The notes below the pieces were generated by a model. That model did not search any database. It saw nothing but the letters and a program-made list of their open reading frames with translations, and was not told the origin of the DNA. A stretch of 64,000 bases of DNA from Chloracidobacterium sp. (lineage in GTDB: Bacteria > Acidobacteriota > Blastocatellia > Pyrinomonadales > Pyrinomonadaceae): the NCBI GenBank assembly GCA_016716365.1, contig JADJWM010000017.1, positions 868,001 through 932,000 of the forward strand, given 5' to 3'. Shown piece by piece: positions 16,606 through 26,279 of this stretch. The position numbers and the translations under genes are program-made. How positions within the stretch are numbered: the first letter of the stretch is position 1; the number at the start of each line of letters is the position of its first letter.

Positions 16606-19600
16606 TTAGTTGACGATAACCCTGATCGGGCCGGCCACCGGCCTCGTGCTCGTGCTTCTTGTGTTAGCGAAAGTGCCCGGAAACAGGTAGATATCGTATT
16701 GGCCCGGCGGCAGGCTAAAGTGCCAGCTCATGCCGCATGCGTTGGCGTTCTGCGGCTGATCGTTGTCGGTGACGATCTGGCCGGTGCCCGCACGGTACAC
16801 ACGGAAGTGGTGGCGGTCGGTGCCGAAGGGCGAACTCCACGGTATTTGGAATGTCCTTACATTCGGCGGGGTCGGCGCGCCGATCCAATATGCACCCCCG
16901 CGACAAGTTCCGGCGGGCTGCCGCTGGGGCTGCTGTGTAGTGCCGCCCGGTGGGGGTTGCTGCTGTTGCTGTTGTGTGACAGCCTGATTGATCGCGCCGG
17001 CGAGCTTTTCCAGAAATCCGGGCCCTTCTTTCTTGGGTGCCGGTGTGCTCGCCGGCTTGGGTGCCGGCTGCGTTCTAGCCGGCGTCGTCCTTGCCGGCGG
17101 CGGAGTTGTCCTGACCGGCGGCGGTGAAGTAATAACACGGTCGTCGGGTATCTGGGCGATCGCCGGAGGCTTCGATGCCGCCGTCCTGTTGTCGGGTATT
17201 TGAGCAACCTTTGGCGGCGGTGTCTTTGCCGTTGTGGGTTTATCAGCGAACACCCCGGCGGGGTCGCTGATCACGACCACCGGCGGGCTGTTTTGTGCAG
17301 GCTGCGTCGATCCGGCATCGTCAGGGATCTGCGCCACTTTTGGTGGGGCGGCGCTGGTGGCAGGGGGTTGAGCCGTTTTCTGCTGCATGCCGGTTACGTC
17401 GCAAAGGCTGTCTTTTCGCACCCACACGTGAGCCGCATAGTGGCCCGCCTCGCCGGTCTTGACGATCCTGCACTCGGACTCGATCTTTAACGTCAGTTTT
17501 CCGCCGCTGATCGCGGGGCTGCCGGGCAGATCAACCCAGGAACCCTCGATAGTAGTCCCGCTTACCTCGCCCTGAAACGTGTTTGCAAAGGACCTTATCG
17601 GCACTGCGTCGACGCCCCAATGGAGCTTGCTGCCCACGTGCCGAAAACGATATATCGCATCGCCGCCCGGATTTCGCCAGAGGCCCGAAAGCGGACCGAG
17701 CGCGGTCACGGGCGACCCGGCAGCTCCACCGCCCTGCCGGTCGCAAGGACTGTCCTTTTTCACCCAAACGTCGGCGCCGTACTGGTTCACGGAACTAACC
17801 CGAACGAACCTGCATTCCGACTCGACCTTCAGGAGCATCCTGCCGCCGCCGATCGTCGGGCTGCCCGGCAAGTCCTCCCATACGCCGTCGATGTTGTCGC
17901 CGAACATCTGCCCTTGAAACATATTCGCGACCGAACCAAACGAAGTTGCGTCGAGCCCCCAAACCACCTTGGCATCGATCTGCCGCACTCGATAGACGCC
18001 CTCGCCGCCCGGATTTCGCCACAGGCCCGTCAGGTTCCATCGGGGGGCGGCAGGAGGCGGCGTGGCCGGCGTACCCGGCGAGTTACCGCCTGTTGTCGGG
18101 GGTGCGGCCCCACCCGGACCGGTCGGAGGTGCGGCCGGTGCGTTGCCGACCTTGAACGGCTCTGAGGCGATCGGCGTGTTATTGCCGCCCGCCCAGCTTA
18201 TGTAACGAGCCTCGTATGAACCTTCCGGAAGGGCCGGGAATCGGGCCATGCCGCTGCGTTCCTTTGCCGAGTTGTCGTTTATGTCGAACCGGAACGCCCA
18301 TTGATTGTTTATGCTGCCGTTCGGGCCCATTGCGAGCTGGGGCTTTGCAGGATCGACGATGACGACCCAGTCCCAGCCGCTGCCGTTCGCATTGAAGTAT
18401 TCGACAGAGATCTCTTCCCCGGGGGCGAAAAGCGTCTTGGTCGGCCGGACGAGCGACCGGTTAGGGGAAGCGGAAGCAGGTGTCGTTCCAGGCGGCGATG
18501 CCGGGGCGCCGACGACGCCGTTTGGCCCTATCTCGGCCCGTTGCCCGGTTGTGAGTTCAAAGGGATGCTGGCCCTCGAAATTCGGCTCAACCTCCACAAC
18601 GCCCTCGATCACCGAGACGGTCATTTTTTGTGTGGGATCATCGTGCGAGAGCTTGAAGGTCGTGCCCTTGATGAAGATCTTGGCATTCTTACCCCAGATG
18701 CGATGTGGAATGATGTTGCCATTCTCGTCGAGCGGAGCGTCGGGATCCGGCCCCGGCGGCAGAAAAAATGTAGCTGCACCCTTAATAAAATCGATAAATC
18801 CCGGGCGGTAGATCGCCTTATTTCCTTTTGGTGGAGCAACGTCCGGGCCAACTCTGATAACGGTAACTCCGGTGGGCGCATCGAAACTGATGGTCCCACG
18901 GCCGAGCCATTTCAGTTTTGCGACGCCGCGGATCGTCACCGTGTCGCCGTCGCGAAGCTGCATGCCAATAAAGCCTTTTCCGGAGGCATTGCTACGGACA
19001 ACGTCGATGCGGCCGCTCGAGGATATCTCGGCTATCTCAGCCCGCACTTTTTCGCGGCCGTCGGGACCGCAAGTGAGCAACCGTGCTTCCAGCGTCTCGA
19101 CAGTTCCGCTTAACCGCACGACGAATCGGCCACTTTCATCAGCCTTCTGCCTTAAACCGTTCTGTGCGACATAACCGAACACGGAATCCTGCCACGATGC
19201 GATGATCGGGTATTCACCCGGCGGCACGTCAATATCGATAACGCCATTCTCATCGCTCACATACGTTTTGTCGCCGAGCCTGACGGAAACTCCGCTTTGC
19301 ATCTTTACGTCGACGTTCGGGGCGTCAGTACAGCTTGAGCGGGTTGCGATCTTGACGCGAACCATGCCGGGGACCGTGTCGGTTTCGCAGCGGAAAAGAA
19401 ATGAGAGCCGCCGCGTGCCGGTGTTTCCGGCCGGGAGATTCACTATTGGCTCACGGTCGGTGCCGCCCGCACGAACGATATTCCCTTGCGGTGCGACGTT
19501 CATCAGCTGACACGGAGCCGTCGCTCTGACGAAATAAAAGTTCCCCGGAGGTAGGCGGACCTTTCCCTTTCCCCGATGATCGGTCGTGGTCGAGTAAGAA

Positions 19601-19743
19601 CCGATCTCCACTTTTACCCCGGGCATATAATTGCCGACGCCTTTCCATGTTTCGATATCGACCTCGATCTCCTGGGCTTTCAGATGTACGGAGAGGGCGA
19701 GAAGAATCAAAAAAAGCCATGACAGGCGGTGAACGTGTTTCAT
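16606..19743 (-). CDS. large secreted FecR-domain protein with tandem GLWRNPGG repeats
   Basis: A secreted protein of 1,045 residues (signal peptide KHVHRLSWLFLILLALSV, cut after KAQ). Order: carboxypeptidase-regulatory-like beta domains (25-280); a FecR-like domain (about 285-400, with FIKGTTFKL, VSVIEGVVEVE and LTTGQRAEIGPN); a further beta domain; two tandem copies of a roughly 98-residue module beginning GLWRNPGG (about 568-666 and 681-781, each with ECR...V and DSxCD cysteines); three VAQIPD(D/N)/IAQIPDD peptides near 803-865; a Pro/Gln-rich linker; and a C-terminal beta domain. ATG at 19743 is preceded by GGAGAG four bases before it. Architecture suggests a cell-surface or extracellular scaffold; function unknown. 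Confidence 0.75.
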   Translation of the reverse strand: MKHVHRLSWLFLILLALSVHLKAQEIEVDIETWKGVGNYMPGVKVEIGSYSTTTDHRGKGKVRLPPGNFYFVRATAPCQLMNVAPQGNIVRAGGTDREPIVNLPAGNTGTRRLSFLFRCETDTVPGMVRVKIATRSSCTDAPNVDVKMQSGVSVRLGDKTYVSDENGVIDIDVPPGEYPIIASWQDSVFGYVAQNGLRQKADESGRFVVRLSGTVETLEARLLTCGPDGREKVRAEIAEISSSGRIDVVRSNASGKGFIGMQLRDGDTVTIRGVAKLKWLGRGTISFDAPTGVTVIRVGPDVAPPKGNKAIYRPGFIDFIKGAATFFLPPGPDPDAPLDENGNIIPHRIWGKNAKIFIKGTTFKLSHDDPTQKMTVSVIEGVVEVEPNFEGQHPFELTTGQRAEIGPNGVVGAPASPPGTTPASASPNRSLVRPTKTLFAPGEEISVEYFNANGSGWDWVVIVDPAKPQLAMGPNGSINNQWAFRFDINDNSAKERSGMARFPALPEGSYEARYISWAGGNNTPIASEPFKVGNAPAAPPTGPGGAAPPTTGGNSPGTPATPPPAAPRWNLTGLWRNPGGEGVYRVRQIDAKVVWGLDATSFGSVANMFQGQMFGDNIDGVWEDLPGSPTIGGGRMLLKVESECRFVRVSSVNQYGADVWVKKDSPCDRQGGGAAGSPVTALGPLSGLWRNPGGDAIYRFRHVGSKLHWGVDAVPIRSFANTFQGEVSGTTIEGSWVDLPGSPAISGGKLTLKIESECRIVKTGEAGHYAAHVWVRKDSLCDVTGMQQKTAQPPATSAAPPKVAQIPDDAGSTQPAQNSPPVVVISDPAGVFADKPTTAKTPPPKVAQIPDNRTAASKPPAIAQIPDDRVITSPPPVRTTPPPARTTPARTQPAPKPASTPAPKKEGPGFLEKLAGAINQAVTQQQQQQPPPGGTTQQPQRQPAGTCRGGAYWIGAPTPPNVRTFQIPWSSPFGTDRHHFRVYRAGTGQIVTDNDQPQNANACGMSWHFSLPPGQYDIYLFPGTFANTRSTSTRPVAGPIRVIVN

Positions 19744-19777
19744 ACAACTCTCCAATTCAGACCCTTTAGAAGAGCCT

Positions 19778-20110
19778 CTATCTGATCGAGACCGTCATCG
19801 TGAACGACACGCGACGGCGGCACATGTTCATCAGCTTGAGCCAGTTGTCGCCCTCGTCGGTACGGAAGGCCTGGGCGGTCTCGATGGTGCTGAACTTAAT
19901 ACAATCGCCTGAAGAACTGACGGTTGCCGACAGGTATTGGCCGGCCGCGGCCCGCAGAACGAAATCGCGTTCGCCGATCGACGCGAGCGTGCCCGTGACC
20001 GTTGTCGATGTGCGTCCGCGTGCGAAGCGGATTCGGGTTTGAGCCAAGGTCTCGACAACGGAACCAAACAGGACAAGCAGTGTGACAGTGGCAATAATTC
20101 TTTTCTTCAT
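19778..20110 (-). CDS. small secreted protein of unknown function
   Basis: A 110-residue protein with a signal peptide (MKKRIIATVTLLVLFGSVVETLAQ). The mature part (about 86 aa) has a DFVLRAAAGQYLSATVSS segment resembling a small beta-barrel and two Cys that could form a disulphide. GAGGG lies just before the ATG. It sits 10 bases from the next gene's stop and 34 bases from the FecR gene, so the three probably share one message. Confidence 0.7.
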   Translation of the reverse strand: MKKRIIATVTLLVLFGSVVETLAQTRIRFARGRTSTTVTGTLASIGERDFVLRAAAGQYLSATVSSSGDCIKFSTIETAQAFRTDEGDNWLKLMNMCRRRVSFTMTVSIR

Positions 20111-20119
20111 ATGATCCCT

Positions 20120-21300
20120 CTAACGTCTGACAAATTTGACCGAGTTTTGCGAACCGCCGAAAAATATGGCATCGCGAGTAAACGTTCCGGTTCCAACCTG
20201 ATCCCTGCCCTTGGCGAAATATGTGATGCGCATGTTTCCGCCGCCGAGAGATTCAAGAGTTGCCGCGGCGGTGAACCCGTAGGACGCATTCGGGCTTGAG
20301 GTGAGCGTCAGCATGCCGGTCCATTTGCCGGCGGACGCCCGGTTGAGCACCAGGTCGTAGGTGAAATTGTTTCCGGTGTTCGATTCCACAATGCTCGCCC
20401 GCCAATTGCCCGATAGATCGATGTCTGAAGATGTAACTCCGTTCTCGCCTTTCGTCTTTAACGCGGTGGTGCAGCACGGCGACGGTGTGATCTTTCTCGC
20501 CTCCGCTATCAGGTAGCACATTGGCGGATCGTTCGGGTTAAAGGCCCCGGCGTGGATCAGCGTAAATCCAGCGCATCTGGGGTTCTTATCGCAGTCGGCC
20601 TGGCATTGTTCAGGGGTTGTTCCGCGATAGAAAGTAAGAGTTTGTCCGTCGCCCTGGTTTACCGAACCTTTCTGGTAGGGCCCCCAACCTCCTGCTGCTG
20701 CACCACCGCCTGTACCCCTGCCCGTGCTGCCGCTGCAGGCCCCGGTCAGACCCGTGATCTCTTCGGCCTCTTCGCAGCACATCGGCCCGTCTTCAAAGAA
20801 CCAACCGGGCCCGGGATTCCCGAATTTGCCGACGACGATCGTCCACTTGCCCGTTTGCTGCTGCTTCCAAACGGAATACTCCTTACAGCAGTAATCACGG
20901 AACTTCGGTTGGCCCCGGACCACAACCGCTTCGGCCTCTGCTTCTGCCTTCGTGCATCTCGAGCCTTCTCTCACGCAGCGCATCGGCGTACCGGTAAGGA
21001 TAATGTCGGCCGTATACCAAATTCCCGACCCACCGCGGCCAGTCGGATTCTGCAGGGCGACTGAGACCCAATCGAAGCGCCCTGAACATGGTGATGTCCG
21101 GACATAGACTTTCCAGATCGATCTTTCAGTTGGCTGGCCGGTCGTGGCCGGGATCCGTTCGTCGCCGTTCGTAACAGAGATGCCGGCCTCCTGGGGCGAC
21201 CGGTCCTCGACATATACCATCCGGTTTCGCGAAGAAACTGTGGTGATGAATATCGAGACAAGGCCGAGAGACAGGATCAAAGAGCTAAACGGTATTTCAT
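20120..21300 (-). CDS. secreted PAN/Apple-like protein, frameshift in signal peptide
   Basis: A paralogue of the 15315-16379 protein. It has a PAN-like module (FYRGTTPEQCQADC, MCYLIAEA, CC) near residues 215-280 and a DLSGNW beta domain at the end, preceded by a Cys-rich N-terminal domain and a Gly-rich linker. The strong site GAGGAG sits before an ATG at 21300 that reads MKYRLAL and then stops, while the hydrophobic continuation ILSLGLVSIFITTVSS lies one frame away from about 21280. A one-base indel in the signal peptide explains both halves. A TTG start at 21280 is the alternative. Confidence 0.72.
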
Positions 21301-21395
21301 AATCACTCCTCGCGGCGTCACCGGATCAATTCCGAAGATCGGGTGAAGCCTTTCGGGTACGGGGCGACTTTCGGTCGGCTTGTTCAAATGCATTC

Positions 21396-21605
21396 TCATT
21401 GACGGCCTTCTTTGTCCTTCGCCATCGCGATCAGGGATTCGATAGCCGACCTTACGCCGGGCGAAAGGTCCATTTGTTCGGGAACGACCGGGCCGTCGCT
21501 GTCGAAGGCGGCGGTTTCGGGCGGCGGGGCCTGTTCGGTCCCGGTGCGATACTCATTCGCCGTCCGGCGGCTCGTCACAACCGTAAGTTTTAGTTTTCGT
21601 CGCAT
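21396..21605 (-). CDS. small protein of unknown function
   Basis: From the ATG at 21605 it encodes about 69 residues: a basic N-terminus (MRRKLKLTVVTSRRT) and an acidic, Pro-rich remainder ending in a helix. No signal or membrane segment is seen. It lies head-to-head with the winged-helix/TPR regulator, sharing about 110 bases of spacer. The upstream in-frame start at 21644 would add 13 residues; no Shine-Dalgarno decides. Possibly a small regulator or leader, unproven. Confidence 0.45.
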   Translation of the reverse strand: MRRKLKLTVVTSRRTANEYRTGTEQAPPPETAAFDSDGPVVPEQMDLSPGVRSAIESLIAMAKDKEGRQ

Positions 21606-21716
21606 TAATTTTGTTGTTAAATTTCCGCAAAACTGGGATATCATGCAGGCTAATCCTTAACTTCGGGCGGGTAACGAAGAAACGACGAAATTTCAACGAA
21701 ATTTCGTTCAACGGCC

Positions 21717-24063
21717 ATGCAAAAGGCGGCGAATCATGTTTACAGCGTTGAGGGCCTCGAGATCGACCTCGCGCGGGGGTGCGTAAGCCGCGACGGCGAG
21801 GAGCTCCACCTCAGGCGTAAAAGTTTTCAGGTTCTCGCCTATCTGATCGAGCGGAACGGCCGCCTTGTGTCAAAAGACGAACTTTTCGGCGCGCTTTGGA
21901 ACGATACGGCCGTGACCGACGACGTGCTCGTCCAATGCGTCAAAGAGGTTCGAAGGGCGCTCGGCGACGATCCCCACCGTCCCCGCTTCATCAAGACAAT
22001 TCCGCGAACGGGTTACCGGTTTATCGGCCCGGTCAACGCAAACACGTACAGCGGGGCGTTTACCGAGGAGATCACGCGGGTCGAATTTGAGATCGAAGAG
22101 GAAACCGACGCGATAGCCGCCGTCCCGGCACTCCCCGCCGCTTTGCCGCAACCTTTTTTGCGAGGCCGCCCGGTCTTGTTCGCGGGCGGCACATTGGCCG
22201 TTTGTTTGGCCGCATTGGCCGTATATTTTGGGTTCCTGCGAACCGCTCCGGCTGCAGAGATCAGGCTTCCGCAGATAGCGGGCCGCGAAACCGTTGCGGT
22301 GATGTTCTTTCACAACGCCTCGGGTGACGGGGATCTCGACTGGCTGCGGGAAGGCCTGGCCGACATGCTGATCACGGACCTTTCGCGCTCTGAACGATTG
22401 ACCATTCTTAGCCGGCAGCAGCTTTCCGCGTTGCTTGAGAGGGCCGGATATCACAGTGCCGGGACTTCAGACCGACTTGAAACGGCGCTCGACCTGGCAA
22501 AGCAGAGCGGGGCCCAGGTGATCGTCACGGGCAGTTTCGCCCGGGCCGGAGACAAGCTTCGGATCGATGTGCAGGTCCAGGATGCTGCCGCGGGATCGCT
22601 TCGTGCGGCGGAAAGCCTGACGGTAGAAAGGCCGGAAGACATCCTCTCGCAGATCGACATTCTGGCCCGAAAGCTGCTCCGTCACCTGAACGCCGACGAG
22701 CTGGGCGCGGATCAGGGCTTGACCACGGCGATGACCGATGACCTCGAGGCGTACCGCTTTTACTCGCTCGGGGTCGAGAAAGCCAACGCACTTCAAAGTC
22801 AGGAGGCGATCAACCTTTTCTCGCGCGCGATCGAGCTAGATCCGGATTTTGCTATGGCGTACGCCAGGATCGGCTACGCCTATGCCGTGACCTGGGCCCG
22901 TGTCGATGAGGGCATGCCATATCTCGAAAAGGCGTTTCGACTTTCGGCCAGGCTCACCGATAAGAACCGGCTGGACATCGCCGCGTGGTATGCGATCGCC
23001 AATCGCGATTACTCGGGTGCGATCGCCGCGTACCGGCAGATGATCGCCCGTTTCCCCTTCGATACTGAAAGTTATTGGCGGCTGGGCCGGCTCCTTCGGG
23101 GAGAAGAACAGATCGACGAGGCGGTCGCCGTATTGAAAGAAGGCCTTGCCGTCGATCCCAGCTCCGGCCCGATCTACAATATGCTCGGGACAATGATGTC
23201 CATAAAGGGACTTCATTCCGAGGCCATCGCCGCCCACGAACGGTACGTTTCGATCGTTCCGAATGAGCCGAATGCGTACGACAGCCTCGGGCTTTCGCTT
23301 CAATGGTCGGGGGACTACGATCGAGCGATAGAGCAATTCGAAAAGGCACTCGCGATCGACCCGAAATTCAACATTGCCCTTATCCACCTAGCAAACACAC
23401 GGGTAAGGATGGGCCAGTACAATTCGGCGATCGAGTTGGTCTCGAAGTATTTAGACAGTGCTGAGGGCCACGCGGAAAAGGCGCGGCCACGCATTTCTTG
23501 CATACCTTTATGACAGAAAAGGAAGGCTGAAAGAAGCGGAGCAGGCAGCGGAAACCGCGTTCGCGACGAATAACGAGACTTCCTGGCCGGCATACTTCGC
23601 CGCGCTCAAGAGCGGGCGGAAGGGACGGGCCGACCAACTCGAAAAATTTGTTCTCGGCCCGATCACGTACGTTGACCGAGGCTCACGTCCAAATCCGCGG
23701 TTCGATCTCTATCAGCGGGCAACTATCGCGATGAACCAGGGCCGCACCGACGAAGCGATCGCCAAATTCAGGGAAGCCATCGGCCATACGCCCCCGACAT
23801 GGAACTACATCGATCATGAAGATTGCCTTGGTGAGATATTCCTAAAGCTTGGCCGTGCGGACGAGGCCATCGCTGAATTTGAGCGGGTGCTCAGGATAAA
23901 TCCGAATTATCCGCTCGCAAGGTACCACATTGCCGAAGCTTACCGATCAAAGGGACAACAGGCCGAGGCGGTCGAAAATTACAGGGCTTTCCTTGAGATA
24001 TGGAATGGAGCGGATCCGGACCTCCCGGAGGTGACAAAGGCGAAGACGATTATCGCGGGTTAG
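21717..24063 (+). CDS. winged-helix/TolB-like/TPR regulator, one frameshift
   Basis: A CadC-like membrane regulator of about 780 residues. An OmpR-type winged helix lies at about 5-105 (LHLRRKSFQVLAYLIERNGRLVSKDELF...GYRFIGPV), one transmembrane helix at about 155-175, and a TolB-N/FlgO-like domain next (VAVMFFHNASGDGDLDWLREGLADMLITDLSRSE). TPR repeats follow to the end (for example LDPDFAMAYARIGYAYAV, IDPKFNIALIHLANTR, INPNYPLARYHIAEAYRS). The frame breaks at about 23481-23487: one extra base in GCGCGGCC moves the reading to the frame ending at 24063, restoring ...KARHAFLAYLYDRKGRLKEAEQA. Such proteins couple an extracytoplasmic signal to DNA binding; the neighbouring secretome genes are candidate targets. 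Confidence 0.85.
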
Positions 24064-25004
24064 GTGGCAAGTGCTGCGGGCCGATCAGCTTCGACGCCAT
24101 GCTCGAGAGCGAGACGCAGGAAATTCTCGAAGAGTATCCGGCCGTCGCGGGATTCGTTCGGATGCTCCCAGCGGGTGGGGTTCTTTGACCAGTCTTCGAA
24201 TGATTTTTCGAGATGGAACTGAACGGTGTAGATCAGCTGGCCGTCGAGACGTTTGACCATCATTTGGTTCTTGCAGAGGTATGACGTGGCGAGAAGTTCG
24301 AAGCCGTCAGGGACACCGTCGACCTGGACCCCGTGATTCTGCCAAACGCGGAGGATATCATCCTCCTTCGTATACTCCTGCCAAACGCCGGAAGTCTCGT
24401 CCTTGTTGCCGTCAAAGATCGGGTCCGAAGGATCGACGATCTTTACGAAGCGGTACTGATATTCCAGAACGCGGTCCGTGCGCTTTTCGTGAAGCTCCAG
24501 GTTATCAAGCGTCTTGAGCTCGGCTCCGAACGCCAGTGAGACCAGTTGATGGGCACCGCAGATCGCAAGGACCGGTGTTCTTGTCGTCTGGATAAATTCG
24601 GCGAAAGCGGCGATCTGACCCGGATTATAGAAGTCGAAATCGCTGTAGGTGCCGCTCATCACGATCGCATCGGGCTTGAATTCCCGGGCGGCACGGGCAA
24701 CCTCTGAAAGGTGGACCGTAAGCGTTTTCGGCTGCTTTACCAGGCGGATAACGTTTTGGGCAATATTGTCGCAGGCAAGCCCTGAGATCTTTCTCTCGAG
24801 CCGCAGCCGAGACTCGACCGTCTCGCCCCATTCAGTATGGGCCAGTTCAGAAAGGTCCGTTTCGTACCTAAGCAGGCAATTTACGATCAGCACACGAGCG
24901 TGTTCGACCGTCTTTTCGATCGGCTCGTATTTGCAGAAAGCCTGCCTGTTGTACGGGAACGGAAGCTCTTCAGAAACCGTTGTCTTAAATGCCGCGTCCA
25001 ACAT
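24060..25004 (-). CDS. class I glutamine amidotransferase-like protein
   Basis: A cytosolic protein of 314 aa with a class I GATase domain in its C-terminal two thirds. The nucleophile elbow is AICGAHQL (Cys near residue 147), and the distal triad part is TVQFHLEKSF, where QFHPE is usual and a Leu replaces Pro. The first 90 residues are an unrelated extension. It may transfer ammonia from glutamine or be a peptidase-like relative; no synthetase partner is adjacent. Its stop overlaps the convergent TPR gene by four bases. Confidence 0.8.
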   Translation of the reverse strand: MLDAAFKTTVSEELPFPYNRQAFCKYEPIEKTVEHARVLIVNCLLRYETDLSELAHTEWGETVESRLRLERKISGLACDNIAQNVIRLVKQPKTLTVHLSEVARAAREFKPDAIVMSGTYSDFDFYNPGQIAAFAEFIQTTRTPVLAICGAHQLVSLAFGAELKTLDNLELHEKRTDRVLEYQYRFVKIVDPSDPIFDGNKDETSGVWQEYTKEDDILRVWQNHGVQVDGVPDGFELLATSYLCKNQMMVKRLDGQLIYTVQFHLEKSFEDWSKNPTRWEHPNESRDGRILFENFLRLALEHGVEADRPAALAT

Positions 25005-25072
25005 AAACCTCGATCTTACGTTAAAAAGTCAGGAGATCGAAACATCGATTTCCTGAATAATTGATGATTATA

Positions 25073-25546
25073 TCAGTAATTCCTTTGTCTGGTCGAATTA
25101 CTGAACTCCGGCATCTGCGGACCGGCACCTTCCGCGGCAATCTCTTCGCGGACACTTTTTATCACTCCGCTGCGAACGCGGCCGCGCCCACTCGGCGTCG
25201 CCCGCTTTGTTCGGTCATCCACGGTCAACACGAGTTTCTGCCACGCCATTTCAAGATCGTCGGCAATAACAGAGATCCGCGTGATGTCATAAGGGATCGC
25301 GACGCTCCTGCAGCCGAGCCGAGCGAACACCAGTAAATACCGGGCCGTCGCAAGATCTGGACAGGCAAAACGGCGCTTTCCGACCTTGAGCTCGATCCCT
25401 AGCAGTGTGAAAAGTATCTCGGCCTGATTCTCGCGTTCGGGGATCTCCATTTCGTAGGAGCGCGTTCTTTGAGTGCGGACCTGTTCGCGGTAGATTGCAG
25501 GTATCCAAGCGTCCTGAAGCGATTCTATGATCGAGGCGGTCGTCAT
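25073..25546 (-). CDS. protein of unknown function
   Basis: A 157-residue soluble protein. The N-terminal 90 residues form a compact alpha/beta pattern (DAWIPAIYREQVRTQ..., then CPDLATARYLLVFARLGCRSVAIPYD); the last 40 are basic and probably disordered. No family recognised. It lies about 100 bases downstream of the acyltransferase gene and 68 bases before the GATase gene, same strand. Confidence 0.55.
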   Translation of the reverse strand: MTTASIIESLQDAWIPAIYREQVRTQRTRSYEMEIPERENQAEILFTLLGIELKVGKRRFACPDLATARYLLVFARLGCRSVAIPYDITRISVIADDLEMAWQKLVLTVDDRTKRATPSGRGRVRSGVIKSVREEIAAEGAGPQMPEFSNSTRQRNY

Positions 25547-25643
25547 CCTTTGAAGTTTGTTTCCTGCTCGTAAGCGTCGAAATAGTTTTTGGAGCGAGAG
25601 CCGCCAATCGGGAACGCGGCCGGCTTCGATCCGTTACCCTCGA

Positions 25644-26270
25644 TCAGTAACTGTTCATCAATTCCTGGCACCGGATGAACAATTTTCCGACGTGCAGTCC
25701 GTCCATGATGGTGTGGTTTGCCTCCACCGACAAAGGCATCATTTTGGCCGCCCCTTCGTCGAAGATCTTTCCGAACACGATCCGGGGTACGGTCTGGGTC
25801 CGGTCGAGGCGGGTCGCATGCTTGAAGCTTGTGAACGAGACCCACGGGATCACGCTGAAATAGATCAGGTCGACACGGTCGGATTCCACATCGAAGGTCT
25901 TCAGTTTCTTATACTTCTCGACGGCGATCTTGCCCGCCCGGTCGAACTCGAAAAGGTCGGGCCGCATTTCGAAGTATGCGAACGAAAACGTCTCATCGTC
26001 ATTGAGGATCGTCTGTGTTGCGTGGATGCGGTCGAATTCGACCAGCCTGCCTTCATGCAGCCTTATGCGGAACTCGCGGATCTCGTTCGCAGCGGTCATG
26101 ACGCTGTAGAGCGAGGCGAGCGAGATCGAAAGGCCGTTCTCTCGGGTAAACCGGTAAAGATCCGTTACGTCGACGTTGGCGGTGAAATTGAAGAACGGGT
26201 CGTCGTAATCGCGAAAGAAATCGTAGGTCGCCTTTCGCGGCCAGTTTTCGACGTCAAGCTCGGTAAACAT
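25644..26270 (-). CDS. chloramphenicol-acetyltransferase-fold acyltransferase
   Basis: A 208-residue protein with the CAT fold, which transfers an acetyl group from acetyl-CoA. Catalytic His lies in ANHTIMDGLHVGKLF (HxxxDG), and the N-terminal FFRDYDDPFFNFTANVDVT matches the family's first strands. The residue before the catalytic His is Asn rather than the His usual in CatA enzymes. Slightly shorter than typical. Genuine drug acetylation is unproven; many chromosomal CAT homologues act on unknown substrates. It is the last gene after nuoN. Confidence 0.83.
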   Translation of the reverse strand: MFTELDVENWPRKATYDFFRDYDDPFFNFTANVDVTDLYRFTRENGLSISLASLYSVMTAANEIREFRIRLHEGRLVEFDRIHATQTILNDDETFSFAYFEMRPDLFEFDRAGKIAVEKYKKLKTFDVESDRVDLIYFSVIPWVSFTSFKHATRLDRTQTVPRIVFGKIFDEGAAKMMPLSVEANHTIMDGLHVGKLFIRCQELMNSY

Positions 26271-26279
26271 CCGCGTCCG

